64,000 nt of DNA, from NCBI RefSeq assembly GCF_026212465.1, contig NC_080059.1, forward strand, positions 7,017,811 through 7,081,810, written 5' to 3'. The notes under the pieces are model-generated. The model ran no database searches. It was not told the origin of the DNA and saw only the letters and a list, made by a program, of their open reading frames with translations. This document shows, in pieces, positions 35,790 to 48,147 of the stretch (the stretch's first letter is position 1; every line of letters starts with the position of its first letter). Both the position numbers and the translations under genes were made by a program. Source of the DNA: Amaranthus tricolor. Taxonomy: Eukaryota > Streptophyta > Magnoliopsida > Caryophyllales > Amaranthaceae.

Positions 35790-37898
35790 ATGTCTTTTGC
35801 CCATTTCTTTGAGAACCTCCCATGGGTTAACATCGTTGGTGTCCTAGGTAATTTTTCGATACTCAATTAGTTTTGCTAACTCAATCACCATGCAGAAGCT
35901 GAAATAATTACATATTACGTACATATCTTTATTTACATATATTAATTCCATTACATACTACGATTACATATGATGTATAAATTACGATTTCTTTGTTATA
36001 CATGTTTATTTCTATTCGAATTTAATAATATCGATTTTAGCAGAAGAAATTATTATAGCTTTAATAACATATTAATTCCATTAGCCAAAGATGCATAATT
36101 ATTGTGAAATGCAAAGTTTTAATCATGGAGTTGTTCATTAGTGCATGGCAAAAGGTCTAACATGCACTAACATTAAAGCACCACAAAAACAATAATAATA
36201 ATGTTAATAATAATAATAATGTATTCTCACTTTTTAATAATTTGTTTACATGTTACAACATAAAATGCACCTGAAAATAAAGTTAAATTCCAACAGTAAT
36301 TGATTCCTTTATTACACTTTTGGTTTCCCACAGGTAACACAATTTCCTTCATGGTCTTTCTTTCTCCAATGTAAGTATTCATAATTAGTGGATCAATTTT
36401 TTTAATTAAAATATTTAATTGATTACTTAATAATTAATTTTCTTAAATCTGGATTTAATTTGCAGTCCAACATTTTACCGGATTTATAAGAAGAAATCAA
36501 CTGAAGAATTTCAGAGTATTCCTTATGTGGTTGCATTCTTTAGTGCATTGCTTTGGCTCTTCTATGCATACATCAAGAAAAATGTTCTTTTTCTTGTTAC
36601 TATTAACTGTTTTGGGGTCTTCATTGAAACCATTTATCTCACTATTTTCCTCATCTATGCCAACAAGAAAGCTAGGGTATGTAATTCATTTTTACAACTT
36701 TCCTTATTTCAACGTCATAAAATAATTTGCACAATTTTACTTTTAACTTGATAACAAAGAAATAATCAGTGCTCAAATGATTTTTATTAATCGGGCATTT
36801 TAATATAGTACATACAAAAATATAATTTCAAATACGTTCAGTAATTTGATATATGAAACAAAATATATTGCAGATCTCAACCTTGAAGAACTTAGCTTTG
36901 TTCAATGTTTTTGGCTTTGGAGCTATTGTGTTCATCACTATGGTGATTGCACATACTACTCGTACTCGTTTGTTGATCCTTGGATGGATTTGTCTCATTT
37001 TCTCATTGTGCGTCTTTGTTGCACCCCTCGGTGTCATGGTAACTAATACTTTTACTCGGTCTAATTAATTTCGATAGACTATATAACATATTATGAAATT
37101 AATAAAATGATCGGTTCAAATTTCTGATAAAGCTGATTCCTTAACAAATGCTTATTAACATGTATAAAAACTATTGCGCGCAGAGGAAAGTTATCCGCAC
37201 CAAGAGTGTTGAGTACATGCCATTCTTCCTCTCTTTCTTCCTCACCATAAGTGCCGTTGCATGGTTCTTCTTTGGTCTCCTCAAGCATGACTACTACATC
37301 GCGGTATGATTTTATTTCTTGTCATGTATCGAATAATATTAATTTAGAGGAAAATAACAAAATATGATGGCAAAAAAAAAAATCAAAATTTACAGATTTA
37401 GATGAAAGATAATCAAAATGAATGAAAATAAGAATTCACGTGGAACACAACTAAAACTGATTTATCAGTTATACATATAAATAGCCATAATTTTTTGTAA
37501 TTAAAGCTTCGACACTATAATATTAAAATTCAATTTGTAAGCCTAATAGTATTAAATTGTTTTTTCTTATATAGATTCCAAATGTGTTGGGATTCAGCTT
37601 TGGAATTGTACAAATGGTGCTATACATGATGTACCGTAACTCAAAGCCAAATGAGAAGGACATAGAAGTTGGGAAATTTAAGGAACCTTCAAGTGATGAT
37701 ATCATAATAGAAGAACCAATAAAAAGCCAAGCTAAGACCACGACTACTACAACTACTACTACTCCAAACGACAACGTTTATGCAATTCAAATCCCTAACC
37801 TAAACATGCTTAATCTTCACCAAAACAACAATGATGATCTAGCCATGAAGAATGTTGGTCTCAACAATCATACTCCTCAAATATCCGTTGCGGTTTAA
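35790..37898 (+). CDS. SWEET: Clade III SWEET bidirectional sugar transporter (six exons, second copy)
   Basis: Exons: 35790-35847, 36334-36370, 36466-36676, 36874-37038, 37184-37303 and 37575-37898, all with GT-AG introns. Total 915 nt, 304 aa. Internal exon sizes (37, 211, 165, 120) and all intron phases equal those of the copy at 13926. Seven-helix landmarks: [16 protein letters not shown] (20-35), [13 protein letters not shown] (40-52), [19 protein letters not shown] and IPNVLGF. The paired pocket asparagines are N79 and N200. FVAPLG instead of FAAPLS leans towards the SWEET9/10 side of clade III. The cytosolic tail (about 80 aa) holds nine consecutive threonines and ends SVAV. Expected role: sucrose or hexose export across the plasma membrane. 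Introns total only about 1.2 kb, against about 4.3 kb in the first copy. Confidence 0.95.
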
Positions 37899-38094
37899 AT
37901 TAATTAATCAACCAATTTGAATTATCCATGGACCATGGCATGCATTGTACGTAACAGTTGATTTGAACAGCTGGCTATATGCTTCTTTGTCTACTATTTT
38001 AATTATTTTTCCATTTGGTTTTTCTTTTTATTTTGTATTCCCGTGACATAATTTAATCTTTGTAATTTTGTTGCAATCATATAATTAAAATGTC

Positions 38095-38100
38095 AATAAA
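38095..38100 (+). terminator. Candidate polyadenylation signal of the second SWEET gene
   Basis: AATAAA lies about 200 bp after the stop codon, preceded by T-rich and TTTGTA-type far-upstream elements. Confidence 0.4.
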
Positions 38101-38401
38101 ATCTTTGTAATTCTCCATTTTATATCCAATCTTAATGCAATTGTACTATTTATTTTTGGTGTCTTGCACCTTCAATATTTTTTTTATCTTAATCTAGACA
38201 TGCCAAATCAACTATAAAACGTCATATAATTTTTTTCCGTAAAAATGAAAAAAATAGTTTTTCTTTTGTATTTGACCAAAAAAGATTAAGAAGTTGGGTT
38301 ATTACTATTAAATATTAACATAATACTCAAAAATCAATAAATCTGTAACACTTAAAATTTTTGGGAGTATAACTAATGTTATTTTATTGAATCTCAATTC
38401 A

Positions 38402-38449
<48 letters not shown>
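38402..38449 (+). repeat. (AAT)n microsatellite
   Basis: Sixteen AAT units in an uninterrupted run. Confidence 0.95.
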
Positions 38450-38834
38450 TTAAGTAATATTAATAACAATAAGCAAAGATAAGTATTTATTTAATTAATG
38501 GTATAGATGAAAGAAGTAGTTTTATGTTAGAAAAAAAAAATTGGTTTATCTGATTTAAACTCTGTCGGATTTTATGCAAAAATTTATGTATTATAAATTG
38601 TTTTAAATGTTTCTTATAATGTAAGTTCTTTATATCTTTCAAATGTTGTAAACTCTGATATTAAAATTCTTTAATAGATGTATAGTGGTTAATATATTTA
38701 TAGTTGAGTAATTGATTACATATCGACGTAATAGCCCAATATAAGTATTAAGTTTCCGCACTAATTCAAATTAATCTTGTTGAAGCAATTGGTTAGTTTC
38801 GGATTATTACATCACCAACTTATAGGCCGAATTA

Positions 38835-38888
38835 AGAAGTCGAGTTGGTCATTGAGAATCGAGAAGTCGAGTTGGTCATTGAGAATCG
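38835..38888 (+). repeat. 27-bp tandem duplication
   Basis: The unit AGAAGTCGAGTTGGTCATTG plus AGAATCG occurs twice head to tail at 38835 and 38862 with no mismatch. Non-coding. Confidence 0.9.
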
Positions 38889-39409
38889 AGTCGGGTTCAA
38901 TTAATTTGAAGCGAGATAAAAAATTTACAAGTCAACTTTGACATGATTAATAATCACACATACGTACAAATTAATTAAAGTGTTTGCATGGTGTAGAAGG
39001 TGACGATATTGACGTAATTAGATGATGATTAGTGCATTAATCATAAGCATACTAAGCTGAAAAATGGGCAACTTGACATGAGTCGCAATACAACTTTAAG
39101 AAGATAAGTTGTGATAAGTTGGCTAATAGAAAAAGCAACGCCTCTTTATATTGTAGCAAAACAATGGTTATGATAGATCATGATCATAAAGTGTATAATA
39201 ATAAAGGTAACTCTAATTGCTTATTTAGTGGGATTTATCATAGACGTGTAGAGCTTTCATGTATTTAAATAATATTGTCATTATCACTAAGTCTCTTAAT
39301 ATAATCATGTTCATAGATGATTAGGTGACTATTATTGGACTAATTATTATAGACATGTAGTGTTAATTTTGACCTCTATTACCCATAATAGAAGGTTGTT
39401 GAATAGTGT

Positions 39410-39411
<2 letters not shown>
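38889..39411. other. Gene-free spacer
   Basis: Nothing gene-like or clearly repetitive is seen. Confidence 0.4.

Positions 39412-39453
<42 letters not shown>
39412..39453 (+). repeat. Poly-T tract
   Basis: Forty-two consecutive T. It could be the poly-A end of a minus-strand retroposon, but the sequence after it was not recognised. Confidence 0.9.
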
Positions 39454-39456
<3 letters not shown>

Positions 39457-40177
39457 TATTTATAGTCCTACTTTTGAAAATGAATTTTAGTATTAATTTT
39501 TTTTAATTTACCTTGTTCATTCTCAAACATGATTTTTTCTTTGTAATTATTCATCAGTTTTACGGTTTTTAAGTGTGTGTTCAGAGGGCATTTTCAGTGG
39601 TGGGGGAGGTGTTTAGGGTCTGCGGAGGTAGAAGAGGGTGGGTCGGACAGTGACTTCAGGAGGATAGGGAGGGTTTGGGAGCCTAGTACGGCTGGTGGGG
39701 AGAGGATGGGTGGTGGTGGGGTGGGACCTTTTCTCTTAACTATAATTATATAAAAAAATTTTAATAAATAGATTTAGTTTAATTGGTATCATTAATCGTC
39801 TATAATTATAGAATAGTGGAATATGTTTTATTCGTTAAAGATTAAAGTAAGTTTAGTATATAGCAAAAAGCCAAAAATAACGACAATAGAACATGACGTT
39901 ATTAATATGATGCTAAGCAGAATTAAACTAAATTCAACTATTAGTTGACATTTTATTTATCCGCAATGAATATATAATCACGCCTATTGATTATTTTCTA
40001 ACAAACTCATATTTAATATGTATTTGATCTCAGTATATTCCGTGTGAGGATGATTATTAGAAATGCTAAGAGCAAATACATAACAAAAGTTGATTTATTA
40101 GATAATAATCCAAAGGTGTGTTCATTCCTACTAAATGAATAAAAAGTTGGATTGTTTTCGATAATTATGCCTAAAGT
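39454..40177. other. Gene-free spacer with a G-rich island
   Basis: The G-rich island at 39585-39725 (ggtgggggaggtg, gagaggatgggtggtggtgg) is unlike its surroundings but has no exon-like frame. Confidence 0.4.
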
Positions 40178-41447
40178 TACTACAAAAAAAAAAAAAAAAA
40201 GCTTGGCGAAAAAAAAAAGCTTTTGTCTCCAAGTTTGGCGACAAACTAAGCGACAAAAAGACATTTTTTGTCACCAAAATTGTTGTTTAAAATTTTTAAA
40301 CGGTTTATTTTTTAGTAATTGGGCAGAATAAGTTTAATTGAACAATAAAAAATTTTTTGCGACAAACTCTTTGTCGCCTACTTTGTCGTTATTTTATCTC
40401 TCTTAATTTTGGTGACAAATTATGTAACAAAACATTTTGTCACTAAAACTTATTCATTTTCTTTATAAGCTAAGTACTCCATTTGTGCCATATCTCTCTC
40501 CATATTCTCCCATCTTCCTTCTCTTATACATTTCTTCTCTTTCCTTAAATCCCGATAAACTTATCTCTACAAGAAGCTTAATCACTTCATTAATGGAAGC
40601 TACTACCCTTCGTTCTCCTTCCTTCGAAAAGAACACTTATCTTTTATCTAATCTCAAACCTTTTAAAAAATCTTTCCAATATTTTATTTTGAATGCTTCG
40701 ATCTGGATTATTGTTCTTCGTTTTTTTTCTTCGATTTAGTGTTGTTGTTCTTGGATTTTGTTCTTCATTGTTTTCAAGTTTTTGTTCTTCGTTTTTTTTT
40801 TCATTTTTAAGTTGTTGAGTTTTTGTTTTTGTTGTTCATGTTTTTGTTCTTTATTTTTTTTCATGTTTTTTGTTCCTTTTTTTTTTAGATTTTTTGTGTT
40901 GGGTCTTTGTTTTTTTTTTTTTGGTTTATGTTCTTCATTTATTTTTCAATTCTGGGTTCTTTTTGTTCTTTCACATTATTGGACCATTTATGAATTTTTA
41001 GAATTTTATCTATTTTTTAGAATTTGGAAAGGATAATTAATTTTTTTTAGGGAATCATTAATCTAATAAAGAACCATTAACATTTTACTAATTATTTTTT
41101 AGTTAACATTTTACTAATTATTTTTTAGTTAAAATTTAATTTACTTATTAAATTTCATTTAGTTCAGTTTTGTTGTGTAAATATTACTTTAATAATGTAT
41201 ATTTGTTAAAAAAAATTAAATATTTGTTGTTATAGTTAAATAATAGTAGTAATTACTATTATTATTTAGTAATAATGACAAATATTCAATTTTTTTTATG
41301 ACCTGTAATCAATGTTAGCGACAAATTAGGCGACAAGTTTTTTTTTGGCGACAAAGCTATATGTCGCTTATTTTGTCGCCTAATATCTTTTGGGACAAAA
41401 TAAGCGATAAAAACACTTTGTCGCATATTGATGTTCTATTTGTTGTG
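40178..41447. mobile_element. CACTA-like non-autonomous element
   Basis: The left end TACTACAAAAAAA and the right end TTCTATTTGTTGTG resemble decayed CACTACAAGAAA termini. Many subterminal copies of GCGACAAA and its complement TTTGTCGC occur within 300 bp of each end (40205-40445 and 41320-41430), the clustered subterminal repeat pattern of CACTA elements. The T-rich interior has only low-complexity frames. No 3-bp duplication is evident. Confidence 0.55.
41079..41130 (+). repeat. 26-bp tandem duplication
   Basis: AACATTTTACTAATTATTTT plus TTAGTT is repeated head to tail inside the CACTA-like element. Confidence 0.85.
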
Positions 41448-42848
41448 AATATTTTATGATATTAAGTTTAGTTTAGCTAGAAAAAGTAAAATTTAGTAGA
41501 TATAATTAGTTTAGTTTAGCAGACAAGTTTAGTTATTAATTAATTAGCGCTGAATTTACATAATAAGTAGAAGCACCATAAAAGGGCTGAAGTAAAAATA
41601 AAAAATATAGTTAGCATTTTAGGAACTAAAAAAAAATATGGGAGAGAATCTAATGCAAAGCCAAAATATCTGGGAGTTTATATTATACAAATTCAGCAAC
41701 AAAGAATATGCGAAGTACTATTAGATGAGTGGTGAATAGATGCTAGCTAGCTGCCTATTAACTTTTTTAATACTCATTTTATTTTATAATTTTTGTTGTA
41801 TTTTTCATTTTGATTTCTGATATAAAATTTTGCTATACGTTTTTTATTAATTCTCATCAGTAAATTTTATTTACATATTTCTCTTCATTATAAATCATAT
41901 ATTTTTATCTACTTTTTTTCTTTTATTTTTTAATTTTTACAAGTATCGTACTTGCGATCAAAATCACGAGACAGATGCAATAGTCATAATAACACAATAA
42001 GGAAGAGGATAAATAAAGAGAATGTACATTATCCGTTTTTAAGGTTTGCACCACCTGAAATATGGGCAGACATCACTTGTCCTTGCTTACCAAACCCTTC
42101 ACCATTCTTCCAAAAGCAGTAGATTCTTATACTTCTACATATTTATGTGGGCCGGCCGGTGCGATAGAGTTGCTTACCTACACTTTTCTCCACTTTTACC
42201 ATTTCGGTTTATGAGTTTTAAGTTTCGTTATTTAGTCCGGTTTTGGATGAGATATTTTATCATATTAAAATTTTATCGAATTTCTCATCGTGACAATGTT
42301 TTAATTCGAATTGGTTTGAATATTGATCGAATTTGATACCACATCGTGTCAATTTTGAATTAAATCTATTCAAATCGCGATAATATTATTTCATATTGAT
42401 ATGATGGATTTGGGTTTAAATTGGTTATACTTAAGGTTAAACCAATTGGTTCGAACATTGGTTATAATATTTATATGATTAACTACAAGTTAGACTATTC
42501 TAGTTTGGGTTCATTAGTTATATCATATTCTAGTTAAATATAATCTAGTTATTTTGTATTTAGGTTCTTTAAGAACGTTAATATTAGATTGGTGTACAAA
42601 ATTCATAATTGGTTATACTAAAACCGAATTAAAGACATGTCTCACATGAATGGAAAATTTGTGTTAAGAATCTAGTCCTACACTTTGAAGCATTTTGATA
42701 GGCCCCTCAAACCTAGGCATGAGCATTGAATTTTACACGCTTTATATCTTTAAATCTACACGTTTTATGCTTTTCTTGGTCTAGCTCATTCACCTTTTTT
42801 ATTTTTGATCACCTACTTTATTAATTAGGCTATTTATCCTATGTATTT
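41448..42848. other. Gene-free spacer
   Basis: No exon-like frame. A 96-codon frame near 42046-42336 has biased composition and no recognisable family. Stretches around 42230-42500 look like decayed repeat. Confidence 0.4.
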
Positions 42849-43410
42849 TGTTGGGATTTTGTGACTCAAATCGAGTCTAAGATCAAGTTTTAAGATGAAT
42901 CAAGAGATAAGTCGAAGTGCGCGGGGTGCGGGGTACTACACGGGGCGCGGAGTAGCTACTGGATTGGAAGACGCCTAGGTCGCGGGCCGTACGTTTGGTC
43001 GTGTGTCGCGAGTTTCTGAAAGAAAAGCTATTGTTTTGGAAAACAGGTAGGTCATGGGCCGCAACCTAGTACGCGAGCCGCGACTTGTGCAGTTTTTTGC
43101 GGGTTTTTAGTTTTCGCACGTTCTTTTGATGGTTACTTAGTTTTTGGGTCGGTTTCTTTGTAATTGTTAACCTAATTTCTTTTTAATAAGTGACATACTA
43201 ATTAAAACCCTCTTGTAATTAAAATTAGGGGATCTTTATTATTTTCTGCCTTGAATTCTTTATTAAAGTTATAGTTATAGTTAGTGGAAGATGTAGGTCA
43301 TTGAAAATTGTAGTCTTTATTCTTCCATAATTTATTGATATAAGTAGTACTATCAATTCCTTTAAAGCTTATTTTATTTTCTTTCTGATCTCAACTCAAA
43401 AATGTTACAA
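42849..43410 (+). mobile_element. LTR fragment related to the solo LTR at 4639
   Basis: It begins TGTTGGGATTTTGTGACTCA and shares GACTC-AATCGAGTC and the general layout with the 4639 LTR. TATTT precedes it, but no matching pentamer was found after the approximate right end. A GC-rich block (cgcggggtgcgggg, acacggggcgcgg) at 42915-43090 stands out. No primer site or gag-pol follows. Confidence 0.45.
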
Positions 43411-43959
43411 CTCCAACCCATCCATGGCCAATTCATATCGCAAGGGTAATGTCTAACTTTCATTTAGCCTATGTTTGATTACTTGCACCACATCTTCATT
43501 CAACTACAAAATGGTTTTGGACCATAGAGCCTGGTTTTAGACGAGATAGACAATGCTTGATCCGTAAATGTCCCAATCTAAATTTTTTTATGGAGAGTTA
43601 GCCATAGATAGAAAGCTACTATCTATCAAGATAGCGGACTTTTATTAACCTTGCATAATAGACTTGTATATGAACATAGAATGTAACGAAGTGTGGGATG
43701 CGTTTGCATCATGTTTGATTTAGTCTCTAGAGGATTTAGATCTTTTGGTTTGTATAAATCACACAAATCAAATTCAGTGTCGATCCTGATAATTTTTGGG
43801 CCCTAGGTAAAATATAAAAAAAGGGTCTTTGTATAAACAAAATTCGGTTCTTTTTTTCCAACTATTTCCATCACATCAATGCCAATAGATATACGCATTT
43901 AAGATTATAAAATGGTAAGGACTTATGCACAAAACTCATTTTTAATAAGGGAAAAGTGT

Positions 43960-44395
43960 GAGAAAATACTAATAAATTTTTTTTTTCCAAAAAATTTCTA
44001 ATAAAAAATTTTCTTGTCAAAAAATACCTAACAAAAATTTTCTTTTCCAAAGAGTATCAATTAACGTTTTCCTTCAGTTGACCGTCAAATATAACGGTTG
44101 ACCGGTCAAAATCGAAAATTCTTCTTCCTTATCTACATTTTCTTTTCCAATTTAATTTCCTCACTATCTTCTTTCTCTACTTTTTACTCAAAATTGAAAT
44201 TAAATTGAAAAAGAAATTAAAGATGAGGAAGAAAAATTTTGATTTTGACCAGTCAACCATTATATTTGACGGTCAACTGAAGGAAAACATTATTTGGTAT
44301 TCTTTGGAAAAGAAAAAATTTTGTTAGGTATTTTTTTGCAAAATTTTTTTATTCGGTATTTCTTGAAAATTTTTTTTTATTATGTACTTTTTGAC
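43960..44395. mobile_element. Foldback element carrying W-box cores
   Basis: The two halves (43960-44140 and 44205-44395) are reverse complements. On the left, AAAAAATACCTAACAAAA and TTCCTTCAGTTGACCGTCAA; on the right, TTGACGGTCAACTGAAGGAA and TTTTGTTAGGTATTTTTT. The inner parts pair as GACCGGTCAAAATC against GATTTTGACCAGTC. Eight TTGAC or GTCAA words occur, four per arm. The terminal parts consist of repeated AAAATACC-TAATAAAATTT units. No coding frame. Confidence 0.75.
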
Positions 44396-44545
44396 AATTT
44401 AAACCATTTACAAATTGACCTTAAACAGCTGCACTTCAAAACTACCTTGAAAAACGGCCCTATTAAATCACATAGTTTGTGAATCTTTCACCAAAGATTC
44501 AATGGCAATTTATATTACGGTGCTCGTTATTTTGGATAAAAATTC

Positions 44546-44780
44546 CCGATGAATACTTTGATGGATGGGCCAATAGGCCCTTCTCCTAGTCAATGTTTTA
44601 CACAATTACGGTAAAAATAATCAATATATATTCAACAGTCTAAAATGAGGGTAATTAAATCTCCAATCAATATTTTGATGGATGAATTAATTGGGCCTTC
44701 TCCTAGCAAATGTTGGACACAAGTGCGGTAAAAATAACCAATATATACTCAACAGCCTAGAATAAGGATAACTAAATCAA
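44546..44780 (+). repeat. About 117-bp tandem duplication, diverged
   Basis: Two adjacent copies share TTTGATGGATG, GGCCCTTCTCCTAG or GGGCCTTCTCCTAG, ACGGTAAAAATAA and CAATATATA in the same order. Identity is roughly 80 per cent by eye. Non-coding. Confidence 0.7.
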
Positions 44781-46329
44781 AGAATTCGTAAGGTCTTCTA
44801 TGAGAATGATTTGCTTTACAAATGATTTCTTATTCATTATAGAAATACAAGTAAGCTAGGGAAAAATGGAAACAATATAATCACAATATTTCCTAGAATA
44901 TTCACAATGTATTAAATTACAATTTTAACTTTTGATCAACCATATAAACAATTCTAATTTTAGGGTAATTTATCATAAATTATTGTTGTTCAAATGGCGA
45001 CCTATTTTTACAAGTTAATTGCTAAAAATAAGAAAAATAAAATCAAAAATCAAAAATATTAAAAATTAAAAGTTAAAATCAAATAATAAGCCTTTGAGCG
45101 GGAAATTGGGTATGATGATGTTAATGATGAAAATCCAAAAAATAAATTACTTGATTTCTCTTTTTAATTTATTTTTTTTTTTGATTTTTCAAATTTTTTA
45201 CGGTTTAATTTTGTATTTACATTCTTTTATGCAAAATGACTTGTTAAGATAAGAAGTTACCTTGGTGCATTCTTAGCAAGCACCCCTTATAGTTGAAATT
45301 ATTCATGTTTAATAAAAAATTATGATTATTGTAGTACATTATCTTTTAAAATGAACTACACAAGCCATATATCACAATGTTATCAAGGTCTTTAAATTCA
45401 TGTATCTATGGTTGATCCATTAGCCTTTTTTTTTTCCTTTTTCTTTCTCTAGATAAAGAAACCTAGTACAAAAATCAACATTAATAAAATTACCAAGAAA
45501 AATGTATTCTAAATATATACCCATATAAAATTGCAAAAGTGAAGTTACAATAGTGCCAATGATAAGCAAATAATGGATTTGCTTTTATATTGATTTTCTT
45601 TTTTCTAGAAATTAAACAAAATCCCAATCCCTATCCTTAAAAAAGGAGTAAAACCACTTTGATTTGAACATAAAATTACATATCATTTCTAATTTGTCAG
45701 CCTTTGAATCCAATTCAATTATTAAAATCAAGAGATAGTTGCTAAAATTTGATCCACAACCCTTAAAACTTTTTTTGCCCTCAATCAATCACCATATCTT
45801 GTTCCCATCATTTATGGCCTTCACATAACTTTTTTTTATATGATATCATTTTTGCTTAGCTAATCTAACACTTTTTATCTTCCTAGCTTTTTCTTAGTTG
45901 CCACTACTATACTATTTTAATTTTTTCATTTAATTCAATCATAAATATGTATGTATAGTTAACCCACTATTTCCTATTATATTGGGAGAAAAATATCAAG
46001 CTTTTTTACACTTTTGGTTTATCTTATCTCATCGATCACGTTGTAAATGTTTTCAAAATAAACGAACTGATATTTTTCGTGTTGTAAAGATGTAATAAAA
46101 TCACGTTTGGGTTGTATCAAAGGATATCTTATGGTTTCAACCGATATTTAATTTAGACATTACGATAATTGTATCACTCTCGTAATCGTATCAGCACTTT
46201 GTTACTGTGATCGCGACCATTAACATATTTTTACACTATGTATCTAATCATAAATATGCACCTAAGGAAGTTTAGATTCAGACTTATCTAGATTATAATT
46301 CAAGTCATTTGATAAACCACTCAATTAAC
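44781..46329. other. Gene-free spacer
   Basis: Nothing gene-like; AT-rich with poly-T runs near 45170 and 45425. Confidence 0.45.
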
Positions 46330-46493
46330 ATTGAATTGTATAATCATCATCTTCATCATCATACCCAATGTATCCCGCTCATAGAAAAACTATGGATAGA
46401 GTCTAAGGAGGAAAGGACAACAAAAACTCATACCCATAAAGGAGAGCGCAGTCAAAAAAGTCCCCCGATTCTAGAGAGATTGAATTGTATAAT
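46330..46493 (-). mobile_element. 5'-truncated LINE 3' end (copy C) with 15-bp target duplication
   Basis: The insert (46345-46478) is flanked by identical 15-mers ATTGAATTGTATAAT at 46330-46344 and 46479-46493. The minus strand has the family block CTCTCCTTTATGGGTATGAG and ATGAGCGGGATACATTGG and ends in an (ATG)n tail. Only about 130 bp of the 3' end was copied. Confidence 0.85.
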
Positions 46494-47883
46494 ATAATTA
46501 GAAAAATAACAATAAAGTTAATCCTATATATAAAGACGAGGGATGAGCCCACTAATTTATATTAATATATTTTAAATTCTCTTTTGCTTGGGTTGTCATC
46601 CTTTGGAAACAATAGTTGAGAAGCCCGACGTGTCTTTAGACAAAGAAAAACAAAAATATTGAGATGATAAATATCAATAAAGGTCCACCATGCATATATT
46701 ACGTAGTACAAATAGGAATGTGGAAAACTAAAGTTGTGGTGCCCTATTTGCCAAATTTTGTAGAAGATACACATTCATTTTCTTGTGCAACTAATAATGC
46801 TAATGCTAGAGCGAGGTAAAATGAACTTGACTCGAATTTTAATTCACCATTTGACTACTTCTAAAAATCTAATTAGGCCTTGCTTTTTTTATATTTATTT
46901 TAAAATTTTAAGTCCTAAACTAAAGTAAAAGTAATATAAATAAATGCAAACAAATATTTAAGGATCTTAAAGTATTAAGATCTTATACAGTCAAACACTA
47001 TTTTTTTCATGTGTTGATCGAATTGTATGTAACTTCAATAATTTTTTATGTTTTAATTATGTATAAAGACGTGTATTACTTCTCATATTTTGAGTTTATC
47101 TTCTAAAAAATAGTAATTTTAATCTAAAATCAACACAAATTATTATTTAACCATATTTTACATAGAATGAATTCGGCTAATAACGCATTCTAGTACAACA
47201 ATAAACCACTTACTATAACCACACGCTACTCCTAAACTGTATCTCATTTAAACTGATATTCAGTTTGATATAAACAACTAATGCAAATCCGAAATTGAAT
47301 CTTGTCCAACTTGATCTTGAATCAAGTCAGATATGACTCCTACCCAATAAGTTAGCAAATTGAATTTCTGCAATGCTCTAATTGTAATCGACTTTAATTC
47401 AAGTCGACTTTAAATGATTAAACTCGTAATTCTATCGATCTGAATCTCAACCAAACCAAACGGCAATTGATCTTGTCCAAATAAATAACTTAATACACAT
47501 CTCCACTGATTTAATTTGATTTCTTGATATCCACTAATTATTTTGGATACTTGAAAGTTGTTATTTTGATGTTATTTTAAAAGAAAAATTTATATATATA
47601 TATATAAATTTGGATACTTATGATTTTATTAGAATATCTGAAACAAATCATCGAAATTTGTAATTAATGACAAGTAATAGGCTATTAGCTAGACAAAGAC
47701 AATGATCAATGAATACGTAGTCACATTCATAAAGTGAAATTAAGTTAATTGACGGAAAGAAGAAGCATTCACCTTCAGGCGTCCACCTAACGTGAAGAAA
47801 GTCAAAAATTGATTAATTGCAACAATAACTCACGTTTACAATGGGAGGAATTTGCTTTACAACAATTTACAATGACTCAGGAA
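46494..47883. other. Gene-free spacer
   Basis: No supported genes or clear repeats. Confidence 0.4.
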
Positions 47884-48147
47884 TAGAGCTGTTGAACGGG
47901 GCGGATCGATTTAATGGGTTAAGAATCGAGTTAATTTTAACGAATTATTAACATGGTGGGTTATTAACGGGTCGGATTAATATTGGGCTTTACTATAAAG
48001 GGTCTTAAAAAGGTTATTAGAGAGTCATAACAATTAATAATACAAAGTTTTAATTATATACACGGCTACTACACTCGGTTATTACTTTTCCTCCTCTACC
48101 AAATTTATTTTAGAGTTTGATCCAACTCGACATGTTGAGCAGCTCTA
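47884..48147. mobile_element. 264-bp hAT-like MITE
   Basis: The left end TAGAGCTGTTGAACGGGGCG and the reverse complement of the right end TAGAGCTGCTCAACATGTCG match over the terminal 13 bases. Flanking octamers CTCAGGAA and CTTATGAG agree at 5 of 8 positions. Non-coding. Confidence 0.55.

Noticed and set aside
36828..37288. Several frames overlapping SWEET exons 4-5 on both strands
   Set aside because: They are other-frame shadows of the exons at 36874-37038 and 37184-37303.
40437..41036. Frames of 100 and 92 codons
   Set aside because: They are Phe-rich or Leu/Ser-rich low-complexity frames from T-rich sequence inside the CACTA-like element.
42046..42336. 96-codon frame
   Set aside because: No recognisable protein, no codon bias and no splice context; surrounded by decayed repeat.
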